DNA of 64,000 nucleotides from Pseudomonadota bacterium (GTDB lineage: Bacteria > Pseudomonadota > Gammaproteobacteria > Steroidobacterales > Steroidobacteraceae), in assembly GCA_018241525.1 (NCBI GenBank), contig JAFEDR010000001.1:310001-374000 (forward strand), written 5' to 3'. Below are positions 9,647 to 18,119 of the stretch, in pieces; the first letter of the stretch is position 1, and each line of letters starts with the position of its first letter. The notes under the pieces were generated by a model. That model searched no databases, was not told where the DNA came from, and was given only the letters and a program-made list of their open reading frames with translations. The position numbers and the translations under genes are program-made.

Positions 9647-11650
9647 ATGAAATCCCTCTGGCTCCGCTCAACCGCCCTCGCCGCACTTGCGGTTCTCACC
9701 GCCTGCGGCCACAGCGGCAGCGGCCCGCAGACGGTCGGCGTCGGCATCGGCGTTGCGCTGACCGCGCCGTCCGGCACCACGATCGTGGCGCAGGGCGGGA
9801 CCATCGAGATCGACGCCACGGTCAGCAACGACGCGAGCAACGCGGGCGTGACCTGGACGCTGATCGGCAGCAGCGGCAGCATCAAGAGCAGCGACAAGAC
9901 CAAGGCGGTCTACCAGGCGCCGACCGGCATCGTCGGCGCGGTCTACGCGACCCTGGTCGCGACCTCGGTCACGGACAGCACCAAGACTTCGTCGGTGACG
10001 CTGACCGTCAACGGCACGCCGACAATCCTCTCGCCGGTGCTGTTCCCGGCCAACCAGAACGTTCCCTACGTCGTCTACCTGAGCGTCGCCGGCGGCACCG
10101 CACCGTACACGTGGACGATCTCGAGCGGCACGCTGCCGGCTGGCCTCGCGCTCGGCACCAGCACCGCCGCGACCACGGCCATCAGTGGTACGCCGACCGC
10201 GCTCGGCACCGCGCCGATCACGCTCTCGCTGAAGGACAACGCCGGGCTGACCGCGTCGGTGAACCTGACGATCACGGTGAACCCGCAGACCTCGTGCCTG
10301 CTGACCGGCCAGTTCGCCTACCTCGCCACCGGCTTCTTCCAGGCGAAGCCCGTGACCCGCATCGGCAGCGTCAACGTCACCTCCTCCGGCACGGTGACGG
10401 GCGTCCACGACTACAAGGACAGCACCAACGTCCGGCCCGCCACCGTGGTCACCTCCGGGACCTGCGTGACGCTGACCGCGAACCGCGGCCAACTACACCT
10501 CAGCTCCAGCGCGAGCGGCAACGAGACCTTCGACTTCGCGACCACCGCGTCGCTGAAGCGCGGCCACCTGCAGCAGGACGACGGCACCGGGGTCGTGGAA
10601 GCGGGCGAGTTCTACGCTCAGGATCCGACCGCCTTCAATCTCGCGGCGCTGGCCGGCGACTGGGTATTCGGCGCGGTTGGTGATGACGGCAGCGGGCGCC
10701 GCCTGACCGTCGCCGGTCGCCTGACGCTGGGCGCGACGGGAGCGATCGGCGCGAACTCGACCGGCGATGCGACCACCGCGGCCGGGATCAGCAACGCCGC
10801 GGTGGCCGGCACGTTCGCCGCGCCCGACGCGAACGGTCGCGGCAGCGCCACGCTCAGCGTCGGCGCCCAGGCGCTGCCGGTGGCCTACTACGTGGTCGAC
10901 GCCAACACGCTGCTGATCGCGACCAACGATTCGAGCGCGACCACGCCGCGCATCGCCGGACGCATGACCCGGCAGGTGGGCGCGGGCGCGCTCGACTCGA
11001 CGGCCTTCTCGTCCGCCTCGGTGCTGAGCCTGTGGGGCTCGTCGCTGGTGAACGGCGTGCCCTCGGCCACCATGAGCGCCGGGCGCCTGTCGGCCTCGAC
11101 CGCCGTCGCCGGCGCGGCAGCCGGGACGGTCAAGGTCGAGATCGATATCGCCGACCGCGGCGTGCAGCTCGTGAACCAGTCCTTCACCGGCTCGAACTAC
11201 TCGGTCGGCAGCTACGGCCGCACCACGCTGACGTTCGGCACCGGCACGGCACAGCGCAACTTCGTGATCTACGCCGACGGCGTCGGCGGCGGCTACGCGG
11301 TGGAGCCGGCGAGCACCGTCGGCAACTTCGGCATCCTCGAGACGCAGGCGCCGGCGCCGTTCAGCGACTTCTCGGCGGCCTACTACATCGGCGGCACGCT
11401 GTTCCCCGGCGCGACCTCGCCGATCACGCTCGCCCCGCAGCTGCTGTTCCAGTCGGGCTCCATCACCGGCAACCTGTCGGGCAGCTACGCGCTCGATCCC
11501 ACCACCGGTCGCATGATCGCGGCGGTGTCGCGCACCGTGCTCGGCGGCAGCGACGTCGTGATCTACATCGTCTCGCCGTCGAAGCTCGTGATCGTCGGCG
11601 ACAACCTCAACATCACGAACAGCCAGCTGGCCTGGTTCGAGGTCTTCTGA
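9647..11650 (+). CDS. Putative lipoprotein with Ig-like (He_PIG-type) domain
   Basis: A 667-residue protein with a lipoprotein signal (lipobox LTAC, Cys 20). Residues about 30-125 resemble a bacterial Ig-like domain (TTIVAQGGTIEIDATVSND, VTWTL). Residues about 135-215 match the putative-Ig He_PIG pattern found in Gram-negative surface proteins (APYTWTISSGTLPAGLAL, then AISGTPTA and VNLTITV). The remaining ~450 residues are Ser/Thr/Gly/Ala-rich and beta-strand-like with no recognised family. Start chosen at ATG 9647 for the signal peptide; GTG 9644 and ATG 9629 are alternatives. It is monocistronic between ychF and tRNA-Met. Function unknown; probably surface or periplasmic. Confidence 0.7.
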   Translation: MKSLWLRSTALAALAVLTACGHSGSGPQTVGVGIGVALTAPSGTTIVAQGGTIEIDATVSNDASNAGVTWTLIGSSGSIKSSDKTKAVYQAPTGIVGAVYATLVATSVTDSTKTSSVTLTVNGTPTILSPVLFPANQNVPYVVYLSVAGGTAPYTWTISSGTLPAGLALGTSTAATTAISGTPTALGTAPITLSLKDNAGLTASVNLTITVNPQTSCLLTGQFAYLATGFFQAKPVTRIGSVNVTSSGTVTGVHDYKDSTNVRPATVVTSGTCVTLTANRGQLHLSSSASGNETFDFATTASLKRGHLQQDDGTGVVEAGEFYAQDPTAFNLAALAGDWVFGAVGDDGSGRRLTVAGRLTLGATGAIGANSTGDATTAAGISNAAVAGTFAAPDANGRGSATLSVGAQALPVAYYVVDANTLLIATNDSSATTPRIAGRMTRQVGAGALDSTAFSSASVLSLWGSSLVNGVPSATMSAGRLSASTAVAGAAAGTVKVEIDIADRGVQLVNQSFTGSNYSVGSYGRTTLTFGTGTAQRNFVIYADGVGGGYAVEPASTVGNFGILETQAPAPFSDFSAAYYIGGTLFPGATSPITLAPQLLFQSGSITGNLSGSYALDPTTGRMIAAVSRTVLGGSDVVIYIVSPSKLVIVGDNLNITNSQLAWFEVF

Positions 11651-11658
11651 GGCCGGCC

Positions 11659-11686
11659 GGGGCCGCCTTGACGGGCCGGCGGCCCC
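11659..11686 (+). terminator. GC-rich hairpin after the Ig-like lipoprotein gene
   Basis: GGGGCCGCC (11659-11667) and GGCGGCCCC (11678-11686) form a perfect 9-bp stem with a 10-base loop starting eight bases after the stop codon. No T tract follows, so termination strength is uncertain. Confidence 0.5.
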
Positions 11687-11731
11687 CGCCCAGAATTCGC
11701 GTCCCTTTCGGCGGCCCTGCGCCACCCGCGT

Positions 11732-11808
11732 GGCTAGGTAGCTCAGACGGTTAGAGCACGGGATTCATAACCCCGGGGTCGGGGGTTCGATTCCCCCCCT
11801 AGCCACCA
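11732..11808 (+). tRNA. tRNA-Met (CAU, elongator)
   Basis: A 77-base cloverleaf: acceptor GGCTAGG pairs with CCTAGCC, D arm TAGCTCAGACGGTTAGAGCA, anticodon loop TTCATAA with anticodon CAT, T arm GGGGG-TTCGATT-CCCCC, and encoded CCA. The sequence follows the elongator tRNA-Met pattern (GGCTA..TAGCC) rather than initiator. The anticodon stem has one apparent A-C mismatch at its loop end. Confidence 0.95.
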
Positions 11809-11932
11809 CTTCCCCGCGACGGGGCCTCGCCGACACGGTAACTCGTTGAATTTGTTAGTTTTAGGTGCGGAGCGAGTGGTCGCCTGGCGCGCCGTTCGGC
11901 TAGCATGACCGCGATCCGCCCCCGGAGCCCGC

Positions 11933-12793
11933 GTGGCAACCCCGTCGACGCCCCTCGAGTCGCTGCCCTCGCCGGATCCCGTCCCGGTCCCGCCCGGCGC
12001 AGCCCCGGTCGTGAGCGTCGGCGTCGAGCGCTGGCAGCGCGGCATCACCGAGCAGGCCGACGACCTCGTGGCCGACGAGCGACCGGTGGCCTTCCGCTAC
12101 CACGGTGTCTCGCACGTCGTGATGCTGGCGACGCCGGCGGATCTCGAGGACCTCGCGGTCGGCTTCACGCTGAGTGAAGCCATCGTCGCGAGCCCGGCGG
12201 AGATCCGCGGCGTTGCGGTCCGTGCCGAGGGCGAGGCGCTCGAGGTCGACCTCGACATCGCCCCCGAGCGGTTCTCGGCGCTGCTGCAGCGGCATCGCAA
12301 CCTCACCGGACGCACCGGCTGCGGCATGTGCGGCGCGGAGACGCTCGCCGACGCGATCCGCGAGCCGCCGGCGCTTGCGTCCGGGCTGCGGCTGTCGTCG
12401 GCGGAGCTGCAGGCGGCACTCCAGGCGCTGCCCGCGCGCCAGCCACTGAATGCGCGTGCCGGCAGCGTGCACGCGGCGGCCTGGGTCGTGCCCGGAACCG
12501 GGGTCGAGCTCGTCCGCGAGGACGTCGGCCGGCACAACGCGCTCGACAAGCTGATCGGCGCGCTGGTGCGCCGCGGCGAGGCGCTGGCGCGCGGCTACGT
12601 GATCGTGACCAGCCGCGCCAGCTACGAGATCGTGCAGAAGGCGGCGACGGTCGGCATCCAGGCCGTGGTCGCCGTGTCGGCGCCGACCGCGTTCGCGATC
12701 CGCTCCGCGGAGGCCTTCGGACTGACGCTGGTGGGCTTCGCGCGACCCGACCGGCACGTGATCTACGCACACGGCGAGCGCATCGTGCCGTGA
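11933..12793 (+). CDS. fdhD: Formate dehydrogenase accessory sulfurtransferase FdhD
   Basis: FdhD transfers sulfur from IscS to the molybdenum cofactor so that formate dehydrogenase becomes active. The protein has 286 residues. The catalytic CxxC is at residues 130-133 in RTGCGMCGAE, and other family motifs are present: AVGFTLSEAIV, VREDVGRHNALDKLIG, and SRASYEIVQKAA. GTG 11933 is used; the first ~30 residues are Pro-rich and poorly conserved in the family. No formate dehydrogenase subunit is in this window. The next gene is a small DUF7009-type protein, probably in the same transcript. Confidence 0.94.
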   Translation: MATPSTPLESLPSPDPVPVPPGAAPVVSVGVERWQRGITEQADDLVADERPVAFRYHGVSHVVMLATPADLEDLAVGFTLSEAIVASPAEIRGVAVRAEGEALEVDLDIAPERFSALLQRHRNLTGRTGCGMCGAETLADAIREPPALASGLRLSSAELQAALQALPARQPLNARAGSVHAAAWVVPGTGVELVREDVGRHNALDKLIGALVRRGEALARGYVIVTSRASYEIVQKAATVGIQAVVAVSAPTAFAIRSAEAFGLTLVGFARPDRHVIYAHGERIVP

Positions 12794-12815
12794 GGGCACG
12801 CGCGAGGAGGCGGCA

Positions 12816-13193
12816 ATGAAGCTCAGGATCCGCGGTGATTCGATCCGCTTGCGGCTGACGCGAGGCGAGGTGCAATCGCTGGTGGCCGACGGCCGCGTCG
12901 CCGAGCGCACCCACCTGCCGGCCGGCGCGGCGTTCGGCTACGAGCTGCGCACCGAGGCCGGCCGCGATCAGCCCGCGGCGACCTTCGAGGCGGGCGTGCT
13001 TGGCGTCGCGCTGCCCGCGGCGGCCGCGGCGGCGTGGGCGGGCAGCGAGGAGGTCGCGATCCGGGCCGAACTGCCGCTAGCGTCGGGCACGCTATCGCTG
13101 CTCGTCGAGAAGGACTTCCCGTGCATGGTCGTGCGGGCCGGCGAGGACGACAGCGACGCGTTCTCGCGCAAACGGCTCGCGGTCGCCGACTGA
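12816..13193 (+). CDS. DUF7009-like small protein downstream of fdhD
   Basis: A 125-residue protein starting MKLRIRGDSIRLRLTRGEV, a pattern I recognise as the DUF7009 family. No enzyme motif is visible; the middle alternates hydrophobic strands and one Cys (residue 109) is in FPCMVVRAGEDDSDAF. It starts 22 bp after the fdhD stop with GAGGAGG upstream, so it is very likely co-transcribed. The context suggests a link to molybdenum-enzyme maturation, which is inference only. Confidence 0.75.
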   Translation: MKLRIRGDSIRLRLTRGEVQSLVADGRVAERTHLPAGAAFGYELRTEAGRDQPAATFEAGVLGVALPAAAAAAWAGSEEVAIRAELPLASGTLSLLVEKDFPCMVVRAGEDDSDAFSRKRLAVAD

Positions 13194-13198
13194 ATGCT

Positions 13199-13220
13199 GC
13201 GGCCCGCCGCTGCGGGCCGC
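13199..13220. terminator. Bidirectional hairpin terminator
   Basis: GCGGCCCGC (13199-13207) and GCGGGCCGC (13212-13220) form a perfect 9-bp stem with a 4-base loop, placed between two convergent genes (ends at 13193 and 13231). It could serve both strands. Confidence 0.6.
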
Positions 13221-13230
13221 GGCGCGCGAC

Positions 13231-13809
13231 TCACTTCACCGGCACCATGATGTGCTGGTACGGCGTCCCGGCCCACATGATGTACGGCACGGCCGTGTCC
13301 GGGTCCGGCGATTTCGGGTAGTGCTCGTAGAACGCGGCATCGGCGCCGACGATCATCACGTGCGGGCCGGTGCTGATCCAGTGGTTCTGGGCAGTCGGCT
13401 TGTCGGCGTACGGATCGGTGTTGCTCGCGTCGGTCCCGCCCTTGAGCATGTACATGAGGCCGGCCTTGCCGGCCGGCGGCGGCTTGTGGCCGATCCACGC
13501 GTGAACCCAGGCCATCGACGCTGCGTCCATGCACATCGGGTCGGGCCCCGGTGTCGCCGGGTTGTCCGGCATGCAGGTGAAGCCGTTCGTGCCCTTGCGG
13601 ATCGTGCGCATCGTGCCGTCGGCTTCCATCGCCACGATGGTCGCGTGCTTGCCGACCGCGGCCGGCGCCGCGCTCATGGCGCTCTTGATGAGCTCGGCGT
13701 CGCTCGGCGCGGCCTTCGCCGGCGCGTCAGCCGCGAGCGCGCCCTGAGCAGCGGCGCAGATCGTGGCGGTGGCGAGCACGAGGCCCGCACGCTGCAGTTT
13801 GCTCGGCAT
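13231..13809 (-). CDS. Secreted protein of unknown function
   Basis: A 192-residue protein with a clear signal peptide (hydrophobic LVLATATICAAAQ, probable cleavage after ALA near residue 26). The mature part contains TMRTIRKGTNGFTCMPDNP, DPMCMD and MAWVHAWIGHKPP, ending in PYIMWAGTPYQHIMVPV. The two Cys residues and the conserved His, Met and Trp suggest a metal- or disulfide-containing periplasmic protein, but I recognise no named family. It is monocistronic, with its stop facing the DUF7009 gene across a hairpin. I have a general impression that such sequences occur widely in Proteobacteria as hypothetical proteins. Confidence 0.75.
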   Translation of the reverse strand: MPSKLQRAGLVLATATICAAAQGALAADAPAKAAPSDAELIKSAMSAAPAAVGKHATIVAMEADGTMRTIRKGTNGFTCMPDNPATPGPDPMCMDAASMAWVHAWIGHKPPPAGKAGLMYMLKGGTDASNTDPYADKPTAQNHWISTGPHVMIVGADAAFYEHYPKSPDPDTAVPYIMWAGTPYQHIMVPVK

Positions 13810-14004
13810 GGTTCGTCCCCCCTCTGGATGTGTGTGGGTGAGGCGCGGCGCCTCGGCCGCGCACTCGACGGGCGGGAGCCGCCCGGACCGCGCTAGCACA
13901 CGCCTCGGCGCGCGTCGCGTCAAGGCGACCGCTGCTGCGGCGCAGCGCCGCGCGGAGCCGCGAGCCGGCATAATGGCGCGCCCCCACTGCCACGGATCGC
14001 GACG

Positions 14005-14637
14005 ATGTACACGCTTTACTACATGCCCGGGGCGGCCAGCCTCGTCGTTCACTGGCTGCTGATCGAGACGGGTGCCGCCTACGACCTCAAGCGCATCGAC
14101 GGCGAAGCGCGCGAGCACAAGCGTCCGGAGTACCTGAAGCTGAACCCGAACGGCGTCGTGCCGACGCTGCTGGTCGACGGCGAGCCGGTCTACGAGGCGG
14201 CCGCGCTCGCGCTGCTGCTGGCCGAGCGCCATCCCGACGCCGGCTTCGCGCCGGCCGCCGGCACCCGCGCGCGAGCGCTGTACCTGCAGTGGATGCTGCA
14301 CTTGGCGAACACGCTGCAGCCGGCGTTCCGCGCCTGGTTCTACCCGGACGAGCCGGCGGGCGCCGCACACGCGGAGGCCGTCAAGGACGCCGCGCGGCAG
14401 CGGATCGAGTCGGCCTGGGGTCGCCTCGACGAACACCTCGCCGCGCACGGACCCTGGATCGCGGGCGGCCGCCTGAGCGCGGTGGACTTCCACGCGGTGA
14501 TGCTGGCGCGCTGGTCGCGGAACATGCCGCGCACCGCGACCGCGTGGCCGCACGTCGCCGAGCTCGTGGCGCGGCTGAAGGCGCGGCCGTCTTTCAAGAC
14601 CCTGTACGAGCGCGAGGGTCTGACGGAGTGGGCTTGA
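14005..14637 (+). CDS. Glutathione S-transferase family protein
   Basis: A 210-residue cytosolic GST-type protein. The N-terminal thioredoxin fold has YYMPGAASLVVHWLL near the active-site region and the cis-proline motif NPNGVVPTLLVDG, then YEAAALALLLAER contacting the gamma-glutamyl group. The C-terminal domain is all-helical with the SAVDFH capping box. The Ser in GAAS is a plausible catalytic residue, as in beta/theta-type GSTs. CATAAT at 13968-13973 could be the -10 box. The substrate cannot be predicted. Its stop overlaps the GTG start of the next gene. Confidence 0.88.
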   Translation: MYTLYYMPGAASLVVHWLLIETGAAYDLKRIDGEAREHKRPEYLKLNPNGVVPTLLVDGEPVYEAAALALLLAERHPDAGFAPAAGTRARALYLQWMLHLANTLQPAFRAWFYPDEPAGAAHAEAVKDAARQRIESAWGRLDEHLAAHGPWIAGGRLSAVDFHAVMLARWSRNMPRTATAWPHVAELVARLKARPSFKTLYEREGLTEWA

Positions 14638-15194
14638 GCCCCGACGCCGGTGCCGGGCCGCGGCTCGAGACGCCGCGGCTCTGGCTGCGGCCGACGCGGC
14701 TCGAGGACTTCGAGCCCTGGGCGGAATTCGCGGCGAATCCCGTCTCGATGCGCTTTCTGGGCGGCCCGCAGCCAAAGCCCGTCGCGTGGCGCGCGTTCGT
14801 GTCGATGGCCGGCTCCTGGGCGATCTACGGCTTCGGCATGTTCTCGCTGATCGAGAAGTCGAGCGGCCGCTGGCTCGGGCGGCTCGGACCGTGGCGCCCG
14901 GACGGCTGGCCCGGCAACGAGATCGGCTGGGGGATCGTGCAGGACGCCGAGGGCAAGGGTTACGCCCTCGAGGGCGCCTGTGCGGCGATCGACTGGGCGT
15001 TCGAGTCGCTCGGCTGGACCGACATCGTCCACTGCATCGACGACGACAACGAACGCTCCATTGCGCTCGCCAAGCGGCTAGGATCGCGCTGGCTGCGACG
15101 CGCGCTGACGCCGCCGCCGATCTCGGTCGACCTCAATCTCTACGGCCAGACCCGCGCCGAGTGGCGCGCTCAGCGCGGCGGCTTGCCGAGGTAG
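14628..15194 (+). CDS. GNAT family N-acetyltransferase (RimJ-like)
   Basis: A 188-residue protein with the Acetyltransf_3 pattern: LETPRLWLRPTRLEDFEPW at the N-terminus, the substrate-site strand EIGWGIV, the acetyl-CoA-binding GKGYALEG region, and DDNERSIALAKRLG near the C-terminus. The GTG at 14628 lies inside the last codons of the GST gene (10-base overlap), suggesting coupling. The 3' end overlaps the convergent aldehyde dehydrogenase gene by 25 bases. The target (protein N-terminus or small amine) is unknown. Confidence 0.87.
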   Translation: MGLSPDAGAGPRLETPRLWLRPTRLEDFEPWAEFAANPVSMRFLGGPQPKPVAWRAFVSMAGSWAIYGFGMFSLIEKSSGRWLGRLGPWRPDGWPGNEIGWGIVQDAEGKGYALEGACAAIDWAFESLGWTDIVHCIDDDNERSIALAKRLGSRWLRRALTPPPISVDLNLYGQTRAEWRAQRGGLPR

Positions 15195-16618
15195 AAGCGC
15201 AGCGTCAGCCGCTGCGCGAGGTTGCCGTACGGCGGATAGAAGAGCCCGACCGGGAAGTACCGCTGGCGGCGGAACACCGCCTTCGCGTGCGACAGCTCGC
15301 GGAAGCCTTCCTCGCCGTGGTAGCTGCCCATGCCCGAGGTGCCGGTGCCGCCGAAGGGCAGATCGTGGTTGAACACGTGCCAGCCCCAGTCGTCGACCGT
15401 GACCCCGCCGGCGTGCGTCGCGGCGAGCAGCGCCGCGAGCGGCGCGCCGCGGAACCCGAACGGGTAGAGCGCGAGCGGCCGCGGCCGGGCGGCGACGTAC
15501 GCCAGCGCCTCGGCCGGCGAGCCGTAGCCGATGACCGGCAGGATCGGCCCGAAGATTTCCTCGCGCGCGAGCCGCATGTCGTCGCGCACGCCGGTGACCA
15601 CGTGCAGCGGCAGGCGCCGGTCGGGGCCGGCTTCGCCGGCGACCCGCACCACGGCGCCGCGCGTGCGCGCATCAGCCAGCAGGTCGAGCAGTCGCGCGTG
15701 CTGGCGATCGTTGACGATGCAGGTGTAGTCCGGGTTGCCGCGCGCGGTGGGCACGAGCGCGACAAACGCCGCCGCCACCGCGGCGGCGAACGCCTCGACC
15801 GCCTCGTGCGGCACCAGTGCGTAGTCGGGCGAGACGCAGATCTGGCCGCTGTTGAAGGCCTTGCCGTGCGCGATTGCGCGGGCCGCGGCGGCGAGGTCGG
15901 CGCCCGGCGCGATGATCGCCGGCGACTTGCCGCCGAGCTCGAGGGTGACCGGCGTCAGATTCGCGGCCGCGGCGCGCATCACGTGCGGCGCCACCGCCGG
16001 CGAGCCGGTGAAGACGAGATGATCGAACGCGGTCGCGGAGAAGGCCTGGGCGGCGGCGACGCCGCCGCCGATCACGGCGACTTCGTCCTCGGCGAAGCAG
16101 TCGGCGAGCAGCGCGCGCACCGCCTCGGTCGTACGCGGTGTGAACTCGGACATCTTGATCATCGCGCGGTTGCCGGCAGCGAGCGCCGCGACCAGCGGGC
16201 CGATCGCGAGATACACCGGGAAGTTCCACGGCGAGATGATGCCGATCACGCCCTTCGGCTGGTACATGACCCAGGCGCGGTTGGTCGCGAACAGCAGCTC
16301 GGTGCTGCGCCGGCGCGAGCGCATCCAGCGGCCGAGATGGCCGAGCGCGTGGTTGATTTCGAGCACCGGCCCGAGCACGTCGGCCATCTTCGACTCGAAG
16401 TGCGAGCGGCCGCCGAAGTCGTCGCTCATCGCCTCGGCGAGGAGGTCCTGGTGCCGGCGCAGCGCCGCGCGCAGCCGCTTCAGGGCGTCGCGCCGCGCGG
16501 CGGCAGCCGGGTAAGGCGCCGCCGCGAAGGCCTGGCGCTGGCGCGCGTGCAGCGCGCGCAGCCGCGCGATCTCGCCGGCGTCGGCGTCCGCGGCGGCCGG
16601 GTGGTCCGCCGCGCTCAC
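15170..16618 (-). CDS. Aldehyde dehydrogenase family protein (coniferyl-aldehyde-dehydrogenase-like)
   Basis: A 482-residue NAD(P)-dependent aldehyde dehydrogenase. Motifs: the PKGVIGIISPWNFPVYL oxyanion-hole region (Asn of WNF), VFTGSPAVA, LELGGKSPAII (general base Glu) and FNSGQICVSPDYA with the nucleophilic Cys. The short N-terminus and the C-terminal YGNLAQRLTLRFYLG resemble the coniferyl aldehyde / class-3-like subgroup, whose C-terminus is often membrane-associated. GTG 16618 overlaps the stop of the upstream permease gene (GTGA), so the two are coupled. The aldehyde may derive from the amine or amino acid the permease imports; this is inference. Confidence 0.88.
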   Translation of the reverse strand: MSAADHPAAADADAGEIARLRALHARQRQAFAAAPYPAAAARRDALKRLRAALRRHQDLLAEAMSDDFGGRSHFESKMADVLGPVLEINHALGHLGRWMRSRRRSTELLFATNRAWVMYQPKGVIGIISPWNFPVYLAIGPLVAALAAGNRAMIKMSEFTPRTTEAVRALLADCFAEDEVAVIGGGVAAAQAFSATAFDHLVFTGSPAVAPHVMRAAAANLTPVTLELGGKSPAIIAPGADLAAAARAIAHGKAFNSGQICVSPDYALVPHEAVEAFAAAVAAAFVALVPTARGNPDYTCIVNDRQHARLLDLLADARTRGAVVRVAGEAGPDRRLPLHVVTGVRDDMRLAREEIFGPILPVIGYGSPAEALAYVAARPRPLALYPFGFRGAPLAALLAATHAGGVTVDDWGWHVFNHDLPFGGTGTSGMGSYHGEEGFRELSHAKAVFRRQRYFPVGLFYPPYGNLAQRLTLRFYLGKPPR

Positions 16619-18003
16619 GACGGCGTCCCGTACCGGCCGTGGCGCAGCGCCCGGTAGGCAACGAGCGCGACCACCATCGACAGCACGCTCGACCACAGCT
16701 GCTTCTGGGTATCGGCGTCGGGCGAGGCGGCCATCGCGGCCAACACCGCCAGCATGGCCGCGATCGCGAGGTAGCTCAGCCACGGGAACAACCACATCCG
16801 CAACGCCGGCGGCGGGCCGCCGGCCCGCTCGACCCGCCGGCGCAGGCTGATCTGCGAGGCGGCGATCGCGATGTAGACGAACACGATCAGTACGCCGGAG
16901 CTGTTCACCAGGAACATGAACACCTCGCCCGGCGACCAGCGTGCGGCCAGCACGCCGGCAAAGCCGACCAGGCTGCCGAGCAGCACCGAGCGCGCCGGCA
17001 CGTGCCGGGCGTTGGTCTTGACGAGCCAGCGCGGCGCGTCGCCCTTCTCCGCCAGCGTGAACAGCACGCGCGAGGCGACGTAGAACGCCGAGTTCAGGCA
17101 CGACAGCACCGCGGTCAGGATGATCGCGCTCATGATCGTCGGCGCGCCGGCGACGTGAACGCGCTCGAGCGCGAGCGTGAACGGCGACTCGCCCGGCCTG
17201 ACCTCGGTCCAGGGCAGCACGCTGACGACCATCAGGATCGAGGCGACGTAGAACACCAGGATGCGCACGATGATCGTCGAGCTCATCCGCGCGACGGCGC
17301 GCGCCGGCTCCTCCGACTCGGCGGCGGCGACCGCGACGATCTCGGCGCCCATCATCGAGAAAATCACCGTGGTCACGGCGGCGAGCACCGCCACCGGCCC
17401 CTGCGCGAAGAACCCGCCGTGCGCGTACAGGTTCGCGAAGGTCGCGCCGGTCGGCGAGGTCAGGCCGAATGCATAGGCGGCCGTCAGCAGGATGAAGACG
17501 ATGATCGCCGCGACCTTGATCGACGAGAACCAGAACTCGAACTCACCGTAGGCGCGCGCCGACATCAGGTTCACGCCGGTCATGGCCGCCATCAGCACGA
17601 GGCCGAGCCAGTGGGTCGGCCAGTCGATCCACTGCTGCAGCAGCTTGGCGCCGGCAATCGCCTCGACCGGGATCACGATGACCCAGAAGAACCAGTACAG
17701 CCAGCCGACCGAGAACCCGGCCCAGTGGCCGAGCCCGAGGCGCGCGAACTCGGTGAACGAGCGCACCTGCGGGTTGGCGACCGCCATCTCGCCGAGCATC
17801 CGCATGACCAGGAACACGACGGCACCGGTCAGCACGTAGCTGATGATGCAGGCCGGCCCGGCCGCCGCGATCGCCGCGCTCGAGCCGACGAAGAGCCCCG
17901 CGCCGATGATGCCGCCGATCGTGATCATCGAGACGTGGCGCGGTCGCAGCGACCGACTCAGCGAGTGGTCGTCGACGACGACCGTGGCGACGTGGTCATT
18001 CAT
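16615..18003 (-). CDS. Amino acid permease (APC superfamily, GabP/AnsP type)
   Basis: A 462-residue inner-membrane transporter with about 12 predicted helices. The first helix carries the consensus HVSMITIGGIIGAGLFVG substrate and Na/H coupling segment of amino acid transporters, and the second ends SYVLTGAVVFLVMRMLGEMAV. Closest in feel to GABA, aromatic or asparagine permeases of the AAT family. ATG 18003 was chosen because it gives a normal cytoplasmic N-terminus (MNDHVATVVVDDHSLSRSLRPRH). It is coupled to the downstream aldehyde dehydrogenase and divergent from the dehydratase gene. Confidence 0.9.
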   Translation of the reverse strand: MNDHVATVVVDDHSLSRSLRPRHVSMITIGGIIGAGLFVGSSAAIAAAGPACIISYVLTGAVVFLVMRMLGEMAVANPQVRSFTEFARLGLGHWAGFSVGWLYWFFWVIVIPVEAIAGAKLLQQWIDWPTHWLGLVLMAAMTGVNLMSARAYGEFEFWFSSIKVAAIIVFILLTAAYAFGLTSPTGATFANLYAHGGFFAQGPVAVLAAVTTVIFSMMGAEIVAVAAAESEEPARAVARMSSTIIVRILVFYVASILMVVSVLPWTEVRPGESPFTLALERVHVAGAPTIMSAIILTAVLSCLNSAFYVASRVLFTLAEKGDAPRWLVKTNARHVPARSVLLGSLVGFAGVLAARWSPGEVFMFLVNSSGVLIVFVYIAIAASQISLRRRVERAGGPPPALRMWLFPWLSYLAIAAMLAVLAAMAASPDADTQKQLWSSVLSMVVALVAYRALRHGRYGTPS

Positions 18004-18119
18004 GGTCGGTCGGCTCCCCGGGCGGTCGGCGAAGGGGCAGAGGTTACACAATGCCGCGCCGGCGGGCAGCCGGTTCTACAATAGCCGCCGCCGGTGGTGC
18101 CGGCGGAGCGGGAGGGTGC

